In this document: positions 44,487 to 56,700 of the stretch, piece after piece
Layout of the letters: every line of letters starts with the position of its first letter
Numbering within the stretch: position 1 is the stretch's first letter
Assembly: GCA_023078685.1 (NCBI GenBank)
Contig: JALGAS010000001.1
Location: 496,001-560,000, forward strand
Direction of reading: 5' to 3'
DNA: 64,000 nucleotides
Source: Neopestalotiopsis rosae
Lineage: Eukaryota; Ascomycota; Sordariomycetes; Amphisphaeriales; Sporocadaceae
The notes under the pieces: generated by a model
What the model was told of the DNA's origin: nothing
The model's database searches: none
Seen by the model: only the letters and a program-made list of their open reading frames with translations
Position numbers and translations under genes: made by a program

Positions 44487-46728
44487 TACGACTTTAGATG
44501 AACACTGCATTGGGAACCGGAAATCAAAGAAAAATAGATTGTATATCACAATGTAACATCAGCAACAGAGATAAGAGCATTGCGTACATATCCATAATGG
44601 TATGGCATGCAAATGCCGACGACATGTCTGTCCTAAGATACTGCCCCGGCCGCAGCTCAGCCAACACGATCGCAGCCGCAAAGAATGACCCGACAGTTCA
44701 ATGGCCAGATCTGAACACCGACCAAGCAAGGAAGAGTTTATCAGGGAAAGTAACGTGCCAAAGTAACTTGTGATCGACTGGTGTCGGACATGAGACAGAT
44801 GTACTTATCCAGTGCTTGAGAATCCTGATCGGCAAAAAGCGCATACAATGCCAGAAGTTTACCACCTGTCTTTTGTATTGTTTGACATTAGTTCATGAGT
44901 CTTGCAGAGAAAACTTGAAACGTCAAATTCAAGCCCCTGATTCTCCTGATCCAAGGGAAACAAGTTGATGTGGTGAAAAATGTATGTGCTTGGACATCCT
45001 CTTCCACTGCAGCGAATGGGCAACAGTGACATATGACTGAGTACTGCTATTAAATAAAGGCGTGATGCTATTTGCCCTGGCGCGGCCCACAGTCGTTATT
45101 CATCGCATCTAGACTAGGGAATGACAGCAGTCAATCTCAATTATGAGATGAGTCAGTGTCAAGACGATGAGTTCAAGGTGCCATCTGACCATACAAGAAC
45201 ATTAGTGTCAGAAATCTTAAGGTTATTGATGCACGAAGCGCAATGCATGAGACGGCAGCACGGGTCATGATCAGGCCGGATGAGGGGATTGCAAGGAATC
45301 ATTCATCCTACGGGTAAATCGGCTTCACGGCATTCAAGTCCCATCTCTTTGCTCATACTCGGCAGCGGAATTTTTTTTGGATGGCTACGAACATGTACGA
45401 GGGTTAACTTTGGTTAGCACTCGGGCACTCAAACAGCATTGCACGCTGTGCGACCCCTGAACGTGTGCGATCGCCGTGGATGCCGCTCCGTGATTGGGCG
45501 ATGTAACCCCGGCATCTTGACTTGACAGCCGGCCGCTGCAGCAAACCTTCTTTTGCACCCCCAGATTTTGCGGCTCCCCATAGCTCCCTTGGCATGATGG
45601 ACCCGAAATGAGCCCTGATCAGACAACCACAGATATGCCAAGCCGTTTCTGATTGAGAAGAGCCGTGAAAGCCTGTCAGGCTGCCTGGATATCTGCCATC
45701 TGGAGTCTGGACACCCGCAGGAACGTCGTAGACTTTCGACCAATCAAATGCCAACATCTTGATTATAGAAAAAGTATGGCAAGGCACCAGGTACGATCAC
45801 ATAAGTGGCAAACCTTGTTTAGTCGTCGCTCATATGCTCTTTTGCGCTTGTACCTGGGTTATGAGGAAACAACACGAAACAGGCTATTATCCCAATTGCT
45901 GATCAATCAAGACCCAAATTACGGTATGGCGTCTACCCTTTGAGTTGACCCTGCCCGGAAAGTTTATCGTCTTTGAAGCCGGACAACAAAGGTGCTGGGG
46001 TTATTCTTGGACATTTGCTGCTTTGCAGGGCACATCAGCTGCTTTTTCATGACCACAATGGCCTGGTTGAACATGGTCCGTCACCGCCTGATCGGTATAG
46101 TCCACGCAATGTCATTCGCCCTACAACCAGAAGCCACTTACCGCAACCCATAGGCTGGGTACCCGCCGAACAAGCTCATCTGCACGGAAGCTTACTTGGA
46201 ATCCCATGTCCTTGCCCTCTGCCTCCAATCCCGCTTGATTCCGGGTGCCGTCCGTACAGGAACGTGACCACCTGATACCACCGGATCCCTCCTTCAAATC
46301 GCATCCGAAGAGAATTCAACATGAGCAAAGCCTTGGCAATGTTTCCAGTGCTCATGCAGCCGTGTCTTATTCTCCTTGCCACGAGTCTTTCCAAGTAATA
46401 TATAATATGGCATTACTTCGAAGATGTGATCCTGTTTCTTCATCCCAACTCAGTCTACAAGATCTTCAGTATACTCAGCCTACTCTTACATTCATTCCTT
46501 CAGAGGTAAGTTGGACATTTCTCTATACTCACATCAAACTGAACTCCTGCTGACTTCATCTCTTCAGCTGTGCTCGTTGTTCGTTTCATTCTTTATATAC
46601 CTTCGTTTGAACATTTGAGGTATGCTTACTTGGCTTCGTCAAAACAAATGATGACTGACAAGGCTGTTTAGCTGTGCTCCATTACCGATTTTAAATTTTA
46701 ATAATCCAACAACACCCTCATCATCAAA
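44487..46728. other. Intergenic region upstream of the small secreted protein
   Basis: 2.2 kb without recognisable genes. The right end carries a TATA motif at about 46397 and a probable 300-base leader with two candidate introns (46506-46567 and 46620-46671), described with the next gene. Confidence 0.5.
46397..46404 (+). promoter_or_regulatory. TATA-type promoter of the small secreted protein gene
   Basis: The sequence AATATATAATAT at about 46397-46408 precedes a CT-rich stretch (46430-46505) that would start the leader. A second TATA-like block at 46592-46599 would lie inside the proposed leader, so it is the weaker candidate. Confidence 0.4.
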
Positions 46729-47266
46729 ATGAAGTTCTCTGCTGTCCTCGTTTCTGCCCTTGCGGCCGTTGCTTCCGCCGCCCCTGCCAAAAAGGAGGAG
46801 CCTCGTGCCTCTATCGATGCATCTCTCTTCAACAACTTTGCCTTCAACAGCCAGGATCTCCAATACCTGAGCGTCGTCAACTCCCTTGACTTCAACGTGC
46901 TCCAGCAGCTCGCCACCGTCAACGGGCTGAACCTCAACAACTTTTCGGGCTTGTTCTCCAACAATGCCTTTGACATCAACAGCTTGATCCAGCTCCAGCA
47001 GATCCAGAACCTCATCCAGCTCCAGCAGCTCGGCGTCCTGGGCGGGTTCGATCTGAGCTCCTTTGCCCTGAATCAGGTCAACCTTGGCCTCATCAACAAC
47101 ATTGGCGGCGTCGACCTGGGTCAATTCATCGACGCCTCCTTGGTCCCACAGATCCAGACCATTATCCAGCAGCAAAGTAAGTGCAAGCGATCAGCACAGC
47201 GCGCCTCCTTTGCGAAATAATGGGATTAACCCGGAATCATCAGCTGTTGCCGTCGTCAAGGAATAG
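46729..47266 (+). CDS. Small secreted Asn/Gln/Leu-rich protein, unknown function
   Basis: I do not recognise a named family. A signal peptide (MKFSAVLVSALAAVASAAPA) precedes a mature chain dominated by Leu, Asn, Gln, Val, Phe and Ile in a regular pattern: INSLIQLQQIQNLIQLQQLG, FALNQVNLGLINNIG, GVDLGQFIDASLVPQIQ. That fits a stacked amphipathic or beta-prone surface protein. The preferred model has exons 46729-47176 and 47244-47266 around a 67-bp intron (GTAAGT...ATCAG), ending QQQTVAVVKE at 156 residues, with no cysteine. Unspliced reading gives a 163-residue form ending KCKRSAQRASFAK at 47220. The leader may contain two further introns with the same CTGTGCTC after each acceptor. Confidence 0.8.
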
Positions 47267-49634
47267 AGATCTTCCACTTGTGATAATGAAAAAGATTGAA
47301 GGACTGAAGACTTTCCCGCGCCGCTTCAAAAAACAGAGTCGAGGCCATTTTATTTCAAGTTGGACACGAGCCTTGGGAGAAACGACGTTGTCGAAGATGT
47401 GGGTTTCTCTCTTTTTCACATGTTGGATCAGCAATTCCATCATCGGATACCATAATCTCCAAATTTCTCATAGAGCAATGCGCTCAGGGCATTGCTTAGC
47501 TTAGGAGGATGAATAAACTTATCTGTTGGACAAATTTGGCTTGTAAAAATTGTGTTGCCCAGACCAAAAAAGAAAAAGAAAAAGCTCGGCAAGCTATACG
47601 GTCATGTCCCACAAACAGTATGGATTTTGCTATCTACTAAAGAATGTAGAGTGTCACGAACGACCACGATGATTCATGCCAACAGGCAATGATGGAATAT
47701 AAGAGTAATTAGACTGTCTAGTGATAATCCGAAACCTCAAAACCGTCGACATACTAGCAAGGATCTAAAACTTTTTGAGTTGTCGTCGAAAATTGAGACA
47801 TTGGTCTCGCGTCAATATGCAAGTCCAGCGCAGGGTTCAATGATTCAACAGACGAGGCTTTCCAATCACGCCATGACGCTTCAGCTCCAGTGGCATCGTC
47901 GATGCCGATAATATTGATTCAAGCCTCAATCATACAATCGAAGCCGTTGCACGTAGGCTGGAACTCTGAATTGCTTCGCTTCCTACTTTCCCATTCTTCC
48001 ATCCACCAGCAAGGATATCCGAGTCGTATTACTGTTACGCACTTGCAGCATCAAAATTCGAGAGTCGTCAGCCCAATCCACGATTCGCGACTTTTTTTTT
48101 TCTCATTGGGTTGAAAGACATTGGAGAGCAGTAGTCTTTGTAGCCAATGAGGCGGAGATGCCGGAAAGCAAGAGGAGTCGGCTCTTTGCCAGTTTTCAGC
48201 AGCAGCAAGACATGAATCGCCTTGCTTCTGCATATGATCGATCAATGGAGCTTGACCACCACTGCCACTTGATTTGCACTCGAGTTCAGACAGTCAAGAT
48301 TCATCTCACTGACCAGCCATCAAATGTCGTCCTGGGTTGTCATTCGTGTTGGTGCTAGTACTACAGTACCATGGTGATCTCCAGCTCTATTGCGGACTTA
48401 CCCACGTGAGACATCGTTTGTCCTACATTCTTCAGCAAAGTCCCCTGGGCTATCCGGTGATTGATCGATTGGCGCTCAAACCTTCGCCGTGGCTCCAACT
48501 GTGGGTGTGACGAGACATTGATCAATGGACCGACCACTGGACCCCTCTATGGTCGGTACTTTTCATGTACGTACCTCGAGTGTGCGTACGGTACCCAATA
48601 GAAGGTACATACCCCGTAGAGATGGAGGGAGGGGGCCCTTATTGGGGGGTCGCAGAGGGGGCCTGCTTCTGGTTGGACGCAGGCGCAGGCGGCACCAACC
48701 ACTGAACAAAAGCTTGGCGTACGATCTTACAAGCACTATATTCTGTTAGTGGCGCGGGGCCTGATCATCACGCACTTTCGCTGCCTCTCCATCTGCCTGC
48801 TGCCCCTCCTCCCGCCGTGTGTTACTTCAATCAGCTTAGAGGGCGAGCACGAGTCGCAATCATCCGAACTTGAGCGAAACTGGGTTCGGAATATACCAAC
48901 CAGCAAAAAGGCAGGCCATGAGGAGAGGCTCGTCCTCCTCTTTTCCAAATCCAGACGAAGCAAGGTCACATGTTACGGTGAGTTCAAGGTGAGAGAGCAA
49001 GAGTAGAAGTCAGTCAGTCGATGGCCGTGGGGTGGCTCCCTCTTCTCTCCGCGTCACCTGCTTCTTCGTGCTGCACAGCACTGTATCATCCCGTCAGTCA
49101 ATTCAATTGGCACTTTCTAGCTGTGATTGGGCGGCAATCCTGATATACACCAACAGGAGCCGCATTCAATCTTTGGGTTCTACCAAACCATTCGTTTTTT
49201 ACTCATCCATCCATACAAACATACATACATACATACATACATACATACAATCATTCATTCATTGAACCGCGTCTTGTTGCCCTGTCCTTTCTTTGGCGCT
49301 GCAGCTGCTGTCTATCCCGGGAACTCCTCCCGCCCCAAGCAAGCTGTATGCTCCTACATGCACTCCGACGCCACAGCCAATCAGCGTTGAGGGAGGGGTT
49401 GCAGCTTCACACTTCACCTGCAGATAGCCATTCACAGACAACCAGCTGTTCGAGCTCCGCACTTCGCAGCGCTGTTGGTCCTATCTGTGGCTGCTGGCGC
49501 TGCTGCTTCTTTAGGGCGGAAGGAACCCGGCAGCTTATGGGTTGCCAACCTACAGCATATCCGACAGCCTGAGCCTCCAGGCTACACCACCAGGAGGGCT
49601 GACAGAACTACGATCAAAGGCGAGGACAGGACGA
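47267..49634. other. Intergenic region upstream of the RBR ligase gene
   Basis: No gene is seen in 2.4 kb. It contains TACGTACC-type motifs and G-rich runs near 48560-48670, and a tetranucleotide repeat at 49221-49248. The first in-frame ATG of the next gene is at 49635. Confidence 0.45.
49221..49248 (+). repeat. (ATAC)7 microsatellite
   Basis: Seven perfect ATAC units, flanked by shorter CATC and CATT runs, lie about 390 bases upstream of the RBR ligase start. Confidence 0.9.
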
Positions 49635-52368
49635 ATGGCATACTCTCAGGATGGAGGAGGCAAGCACCGGCATAGGCGACGAAGGGAAACACATTCCCCC
49701 TCACCTTCGGACGCCTATGATTGGGAGCCAGAGGAATATCTCACTCACCATTCGCTGCCCTACCGAACCCGATCCCGCGTTGCGGAAGTCGATATACAGA
49801 TGCCCGACAGCGCTAGCAGGAGGACGAGACAATCCGTCTCCTCCTCGTCCCATCGAGGCCGTCGGGCATCTCCAGACTCGCACGAAATCATGCCTCCGAC
49901 AACGACTTCATCGTATCGAACGCGCGCGGTTCCACAGCGAATGACTCGAGAGCCATTGGCGTACGAGGACGATGAGGAATCACCGAGTCCTCGCGGACGC
50001 CGTCCGAGGCCTCGAGCGCGAGGTAGAGCAAGATCGCCTTCACGGTCGGCCTCGGACTCTGAAAGGAGTGATAGTAGTAGAGGCAAGGTTGTAATGACCC
50101 CACGAACGCCATCGAGATCAACCCGTGTGAAAGATTCAACTCCTCGCTCGAGACGCTCTTTCGAGAGCCCTCGGAGAATCAGATCCCGGAGCGCAGATTC
50201 CGCAGCAACATTGTCTACACAGGGCGAAGTCACGGAGATACTTCGTCATAGAGATGATGAAATTGAAGTCACACTAGATGCAGCGACTCCTGCCCGCCGC
50301 CGGCATCGCAGAAGGTATGAAGAAAGAGAGCCGGCAATATACAAAGAAGAGGTTTCGCCCATAGCCCGCCATGCTATACCTGTTAGGGTTGAGAGCAGCA
50401 AAGAAGTGCCGAGGCAGCAGCATCGCCACCAGCGACATGCCGAATCCAGAAGTAGTTCTCGTAGACGTCCTCGCCATCATCATGAGCACCACGATGAGGT
50501 GGTGAAATCGTCCAGCTCTAAGCGGTGCGTAAACTCGTTTGTGGCAGATTCGATTGATGAGCTAATTCAAAGACAGTGGCCACAAGAAGTATCATGACTC
50601 TGCCAATATCTATATAGAGCGACCCAAAATTGCCAGGTCATCCAGTTCTCAGATGACAAATACGCCGAGTGTGACTTCATCGAGGCGGTCGTCAAGCGCC
50701 CTCACCAAGTTCGTCTACGGAAACTCGCCTCAACAGTCCAAATCCACAAGAACGTGAGACACCCTATTTGCGTACTATGCGGGCTTATGCTGACCAGATG
50801 CAGTGTCGAATGCGTTGCATGTCTGGACGATGAAACTCCCAGATCAAAGGCGGCAAAGCTGAAGTGCAAGCACTACATGTGTCACGCCTGCATGAAACGA
50901 GTCTTCAAGGTATCTATCAAGGACCCTCAGCAAATGCCGCCCAAGTGCTGCACGCAGGATCCCATACCAGTGAAACATGTTGATGCACTCTTTGAGAAAA
51001 GCTTTAAGAAGACTTGGAACAAGAAGTTCGCGGAGTATTCCACTCGTAATCGTATCTACTGTCCATCTCGCAGATGCGGCGAGTGGATCAAGCCTGAACG
51101 AATACACAAACTCAGAGATGGTCGCAAGCAGGCTGTTTGTGGCTCATGCAGCGAAAAGGTATGCTGCGCATGCAATGGAAAATGGCACAAGGGAAAGGAT
51201 TGCCCCAGGGATGAGGCAACGAACGAAATACTCGAGCAAGCCAAAGAAAATGGCTGGCAGAGGTGCTACAGTTGCCACGAGATGGTTGAGCTCAAAGAAG
51301 GCTGCAACCACATGACTTGGTTAGTCAATGTTTCGTTCCGTGATGTACGATTTGGCTAACATTCACAGTCGTTGTAAAGCCGAATTTTGCATGGTATGTG
51401 GACTGAAATGGAGGACATGCGAATGTCCCTGGTTCAATTACGAAAACGCCGAGCAGGATGACCTTGAGTATATGGAGATGCCAATGACATCCAGCTCAGA
51501 ACGCGACGGGTCAATGACTCGAGGAAGTCGCCAACGCGGCAGCCGACACCGCGTTTCGCAGACGCACGAGGCTGAAACGTCTCTTCGCCGCAGACACGAG
51601 CGACACGATGAAGAAGTTGCGCGACGTCCACAATATGACGATAACGGTAATGATGATCACGATCACGACTATGATGAGGAAGATGACTATATTCACAACA
51701 ACAAGTACCCTGAAATCGTTGGCCTTGGGAATTCGGCTGGCCATTTCATGAATGATGATTACAGAAGAGCGCCACGGGTAATACCACCTGCTCCTTCTCC
51801 TCCAATGCAAGCCATCGACAGGGCACACAATGGCGACTATGTCACCAGTGTGAAAAAAGCAAGAGGAGCACCGCGTGGCAGCTCCATAGAAAGGCGCCTT
51901 GCCGACAGGCTCGCCGGACACAATTCCAGTCCCACACATCGGTCATACACGATGCCAATGTCAATGCCAATGCAGCATCCTGGACCCCCACCTCCGCATC
52001 CTTCTCATGGTATGGGAATGAATGGCATGGGTCCTATGGGAGGTATACCTGTTATGAGTAATATACATTATCCGCCCATGGGTATGCCCATGATGAGGCG
52101 GGCAAATACCATGGATGAGGAAATGTCACGCACACGGGTCATGCTAGAACCTGGGCCGGCTGAATACGAAGACGAGGTATTCCCGAGTCCTCCCAGCCGG
52201 AGACGACACAGAGAGTCTAAGGAACCCAAAGAGACTCAACGACTATCGCACAGGAGTTCGGTGCTTGCCGGACTGACAGGTCCGGGCAGTGGCATGAACC
52301 GGGTTGATGAATGGAGGTACTATGTTACCCCCAATGACCAAGAGGGACAGAGTGTTCCGGTTCGCTGA
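49635..52368 (+). CDS. RBR (RING1-IBR-RING2) E3 ubiquitin ligase
   Basis: A ubiquitin ligase that passes ubiquitin through a catalytic cysteine in RING2. Exons 49635-50524, 50577-50753, 50804-51319 and 51369-52368 (donors GTGCGT, GTGAGA, GTTAGT) give 860 residues, all junctions phase 2. The first ~350 residues are Arg/Ser/His-rich, RS-like and disordered. RING1 begins at residue 359 (ECVACLDDE...CKHYMCHACM...PPKCC). The IBR has YCPSRRCGEW...CGSCSEKVCCACNGKWH. RING2 is CYSCHEMVELKEGCNHMTC with probable catalytic Cys523, the last cysteine formed across intron 3, then FCMVCGLKW. The C-terminal 300 residues hold an acidic His/Asp tract and a Met/Pro/Gly-rich stretch. Substrates are unknown. Confidence 0.93.
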
Positions 52369-53705
52369 GAAACGCAATGCCACGGAGCACTCGCAAAGAT
52401 TGAATTGACGACAGCATCAAGCCATGACTAGCAACAGACTACAGCGGATTTATTGTTTGTTTCTGCATTTTGTTTACTTACACGTGGAAGACCTCGGGGT
52501 TGACTGTAAGATAGAGCGGCGGTGGCATCAGCATGTATTTTATTTGTTTGGTATGTATAGGTCGGCGTTTGATGGTGTTGTTTGCATGTTACCGTCACGA
52601 TGATATGGTCTTTCAATACAATGATTGCATTCAATGTTGCGTTTCTAGTGGCTTGTAGTATGAAATTTTTTGTTAACGATTCTTTACACAATTTTGTCAG
52701 ACGTTATCATGGTTCCCCCTACCAAGAGCTATTATTATCTCGGCAAATTCGGAGGAGGTAGGTTAGTGAAATTCGTGAATCCATGTCTTGTGCGTATCTC
52801 TGCAAGAACAAGAAAGAAAGAAACATCAAACTGTCATGTCTCAGATGGCAACGGTGGTGGACTTGGAATGATCTTTGATACAACCAATGCAATGCCAGAT
52901 CAAGACTATTGACAACGAAGTCCATGACAGCAAATAAGGGGCATGTTTCAATGTCGAACTGTTGAACCCATTTCATGACCAGCACACCGACTGAGAGTGG
53001 CATGTGGGGAAAGTGACAGGCGCTAGGGGGTGATCACTGACCAACGCCCCGGGCCCCGACTACCACCCGAATCCCTATGATCCCCTGGCCCTTGCCTACT
53101 TGGCCCCCTGCCCAGCCGCTATCGCTCAATGAAATGCGCTGTGGATCATTTGACATCAGCGACACGTCTAGTTTAGCGGGCTGAACTTCACCACTGAGGC
53201 CGCCCCCAAATCCATTTGGTAGGAGATCCCCAATCGCTGAATGATTTTCGGTTTCGGGCTCGTGATCAGTCATGTTCGGACGTCACGGAGCGAAATGCGA
53301 GGCTTTGCTGCTTGGTAGGATTTCCGACCACTGCTGCGTAAATCTGCCTTCTCGTCCTGCTTGAAATTTATTTTTCGGTCATTTTTTTTCTACCCTACTA
53401 CTATCTTGTATCGTTTACACTAGGAGAAACATTTCTCGCCAACCTTATTAGTTCATATTACTTACGGCACCTCCCTATCGTGGATATCTGCCGACATCAT
53501 CTACTACGGATGCGTGTGTACAAAAGATGAACTTATAAGAGAAACGTCATAGCCGTGTTCAGCCTCGCCCGTCAACAATCAAAGCAACGGACAACGTCTT
53601 GTGTATTATTCCAGACATCACACTGGCACTTCAGGCTTATCTTCTAACTGCTTGTTTGGGTTTGCGGCGCCCATAGACAGACCTCCACGAGAGCGTCGTC
53701 ATAAC
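52369..53705. other. Intergenic region between the RBR and esterase genes
   Basis: 3' region of the RBR gene and the promoter/leader of the esterase. T-rich tract at 53371-53388. No gene is seen. The reading frame is open upstream of 53706 but has no ATG. Confidence 0.45.
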
Positions 53706-56700
53706 ATGCTGCTCCTCCACCAGGTCGGCTCCGTCAAGATTGGCGAGGTCGTACGCTACACTGTCACCTACACTCCCTCGCACGACCGAATCCTACCGTC
53801 GCCTGCGGTTTTACATCTACGCATCCGCAATACTTCGGCCATAGCCCTGCGCGCCGCCTTTGTCCACGGACCCTACAGCCTCGACGTCGCCGCCTATCCG
53901 GCAAGTTTCGACCCCAACGTCAAGTTCGAGAACCCGCAAAAGTATGGCGTCCCCGAGTTCGAGCCCATGCTCAAGGCAGGCGGGTCATGGCAATGCGAGC
54001 TGGTCGTGCCAGAGGACATACGGGAGAGCGCCGGTCTGGGCGCAGCGCGGGGCCACTTTGGCAGCGGCAAGGAGTGGGAGGAATGCAGCAGCGTCACCTG
54101 GGTGATTGAGGTTGCGAGCCAAGTCGTCTTCTCCAGCTCTGCCGCCGTCGGCTACGAGGTCCTGCTCGCCCGCGACGAGAAGAGCCTGCACCTTGGCAGC
54201 AGCACACCCGTGTTGGGCGGCAACCAGGCCCAGGTGCCCCAGCCTGGTCGCGTGAGCGACTTCCAACAGAGCGCCGGCGCCAAGGACGGGCACCACCCGG
54301 CACAGATGAGAGGGGTGTTCTCCCGTGCTGTGACGCTCAAGGTCGAGGATACAGCCAGCCTGTGGAATACGCCAGGACTGCCAGGATGGGACGAATGGAC
54401 GCATGGCCACATGCACAAGAATTATGGCATGGGTCACGACGTGGCGACTGAGGCTGTAGGTCCCCCGAAGAGTGCAAGCGAAGACCAGGTGAAGCAAGCC
54501 AAGGACGCGGACGATGTCGCAAAGGGCAAGAAGAAGACCAAGAAGGTTCATCTCGTGGTGGTGACCCATGGACTCCACAGTAATTTGGGCGCCGATATGC
54601 TGTACTTGAAGGAGAGCATTGATGCCACAGCCAAGCAAGCCAAAATCGACGCAAGGGAACGGCGGCGGAAGGAAAAGGCAGAACGAGAGGCGAAGCGCAA
54701 GGAGGACCAGGCGCAAAATGCCAATGACACTGTTAAGAACGAAGAAGATTTGAAACCGGAAATCTCCCACGAGGAAGAGGAAGAATATGACGATGAGGAG
54801 GTTGTGGTCCGGGGCTTCTCTGGAAACGCGACTCGGACAGAAAGGGGCATCAAGTTCCTCGGTAAGAGGCTGGCTCGGTTTGTTCTGTCTATGACATACC
54901 CCGACCAGCCCTTCCTGCCTACAATCAAGACTGCGGCGGAGAGCATAGCTGGTGCCTTCAAGCCAGAGCCGGGAGACAAGGCAGACAAGGGCGACAAGCC
55001 GGCGCATAAGCACAGCACGATACACCAGCCAAAACATCACAACCCACACCGAGCTTTTCAAATTACCAGCATCAGCTTTGTTGGACACTCGCTCGGTGGA
55101 TTGGTGCAAACATATGCTATTGCGTATATACAAAAGCACTCACCGCAGTTCTTTGATCTCATTAGGCCAATCAATTTCATTGCGCTGGCCTCGCCGTTAC
55201 TAGGACTCAGCAATGAGAATCCCATGTACGTCAAGTTTGCTCTAGATTTTGGTCTGGTTGGTAGGACAGGACAAGATCTTGGCCTCACATGGAGGGCGCC
55301 CACCATTGCTAGAAGTGGTTGGGGTGCTATCGTCAGCACGCTGGGCGAGAGCGCGCACAAGAAAGTCATGGGAGAGGTTCAGCCAGAGTCCAAGCCTCTA
55401 CTACGGATATTGCCTACCGGACCCGCCCATGTGGCACTGAAGAAGTTCAGAAACAGAACGGTATATTCAAACGTGGTCAATGATGGCATCGTGCCTCTAC
55501 GCACAAGCTGTCTACTGTTCCTGGACTGGCAGGGTCTCGGTCGTGTAGAAAAGGCTCGGAGAGAAGCTGGGCTGGTAGAGTCTGTCCTGGGCTTTGGATG
55601 GGCCGAGCTTACAGGTGCCAACGTGACCTCACCACGGAGAGGTCCCTGGTCACCTTCGGCTGGAGAGCTGACGGCTCCTCCGCAGGACTCTGCGCAGCCG
55701 CCGTCAAATATATCGTCTGAACCGGGCACACCCCCGGAGCACGCCCGAGAAGTGCCTCTACCGGCGGAAAATGCCGTTCTCGAAGACGACAGACATAGTC
55801 TCAACCTCTCGAGCCCACAACAAGAGCATCCTCCCGCTCTCGCCACATCCCAGACTACTAACAATGATGGTCCGTTGAGCGGGTTTTTGAACTTTTTCAA
55901 GTCCAACAAGGAAACACAGCCATCACCCGTGTCCAAACCTTCGAAACCAAACTCATCCAAAGATACCAAGGTCCTCAAGCGGAGTCAAACCCTGAAAATG
56001 ATGGAGAATGAGTCGGCAAGTTCCAGTACCTCAAAGGTATCGACTGGCCACGAATTGGAGGGTAATCAACAGAACAGCATGTCTGCACCGCCCAAGACGA
56101 GCTTTTTCGAGTCGGCGGGAGATATACTGAATCCCAAGATTCCGCCAATGGAGTTTCTTATTGATCCGTCAAAGCGTCCTCGGGCCATCTTCCATGATCG
56201 TGTCTATCATCCTCAAGACATACCGTCTCCGCCACTCAAAAAACGCCCGACTGGAACCCTCTCGATGCGCAGAAAGTCTGGTCAGCGCAGCACCTCGTCG
56301 TCTACACCCAAGGCTAAATCGGTAGAGCGGAATGACAGTTCCGCCTCATCTCCTTACTTGACTCCTACCGCCAGTGTCGCTCATCAAGATTCTGCCCTAT
56401 CGACGCAAGACTATGACGATTTGCTGCACACGAGTCCTGACCATGATCCCAATCAGGTCATCGATAGCTCCAACATGAGTGTCGAGGAAAAGATTGCACG
56501 TGCTTATCACAAGGGGTTGAGCTGGCGCAAAGTGCTTGTCAAGTTGGAGCCAGATGCCCACAATAACATCATTGTGCGACGCATGTTTGCGAATGCCCAC
56601 GGCTGGCCGGTCGTGAAGCATCTCGTCGACGCACATTTCAGCGATGCAGCTGCTGCCAGGATTCCGGATCAAAAAGAAGAGAATCAAGAGCGAGCCAAAC

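Noticed and set aside
49542..49634. N-terminal extension of the RBR ligase
   Set aside because: The frame is open but starts at TTG; the first ATG is at 49635.
53601..53705. N-terminal extension of the ROG1-type esterase
   Set aside because: The extended frame begins with GTG and has no ATG before 53706, where the conserved MLLLHQVG starts.
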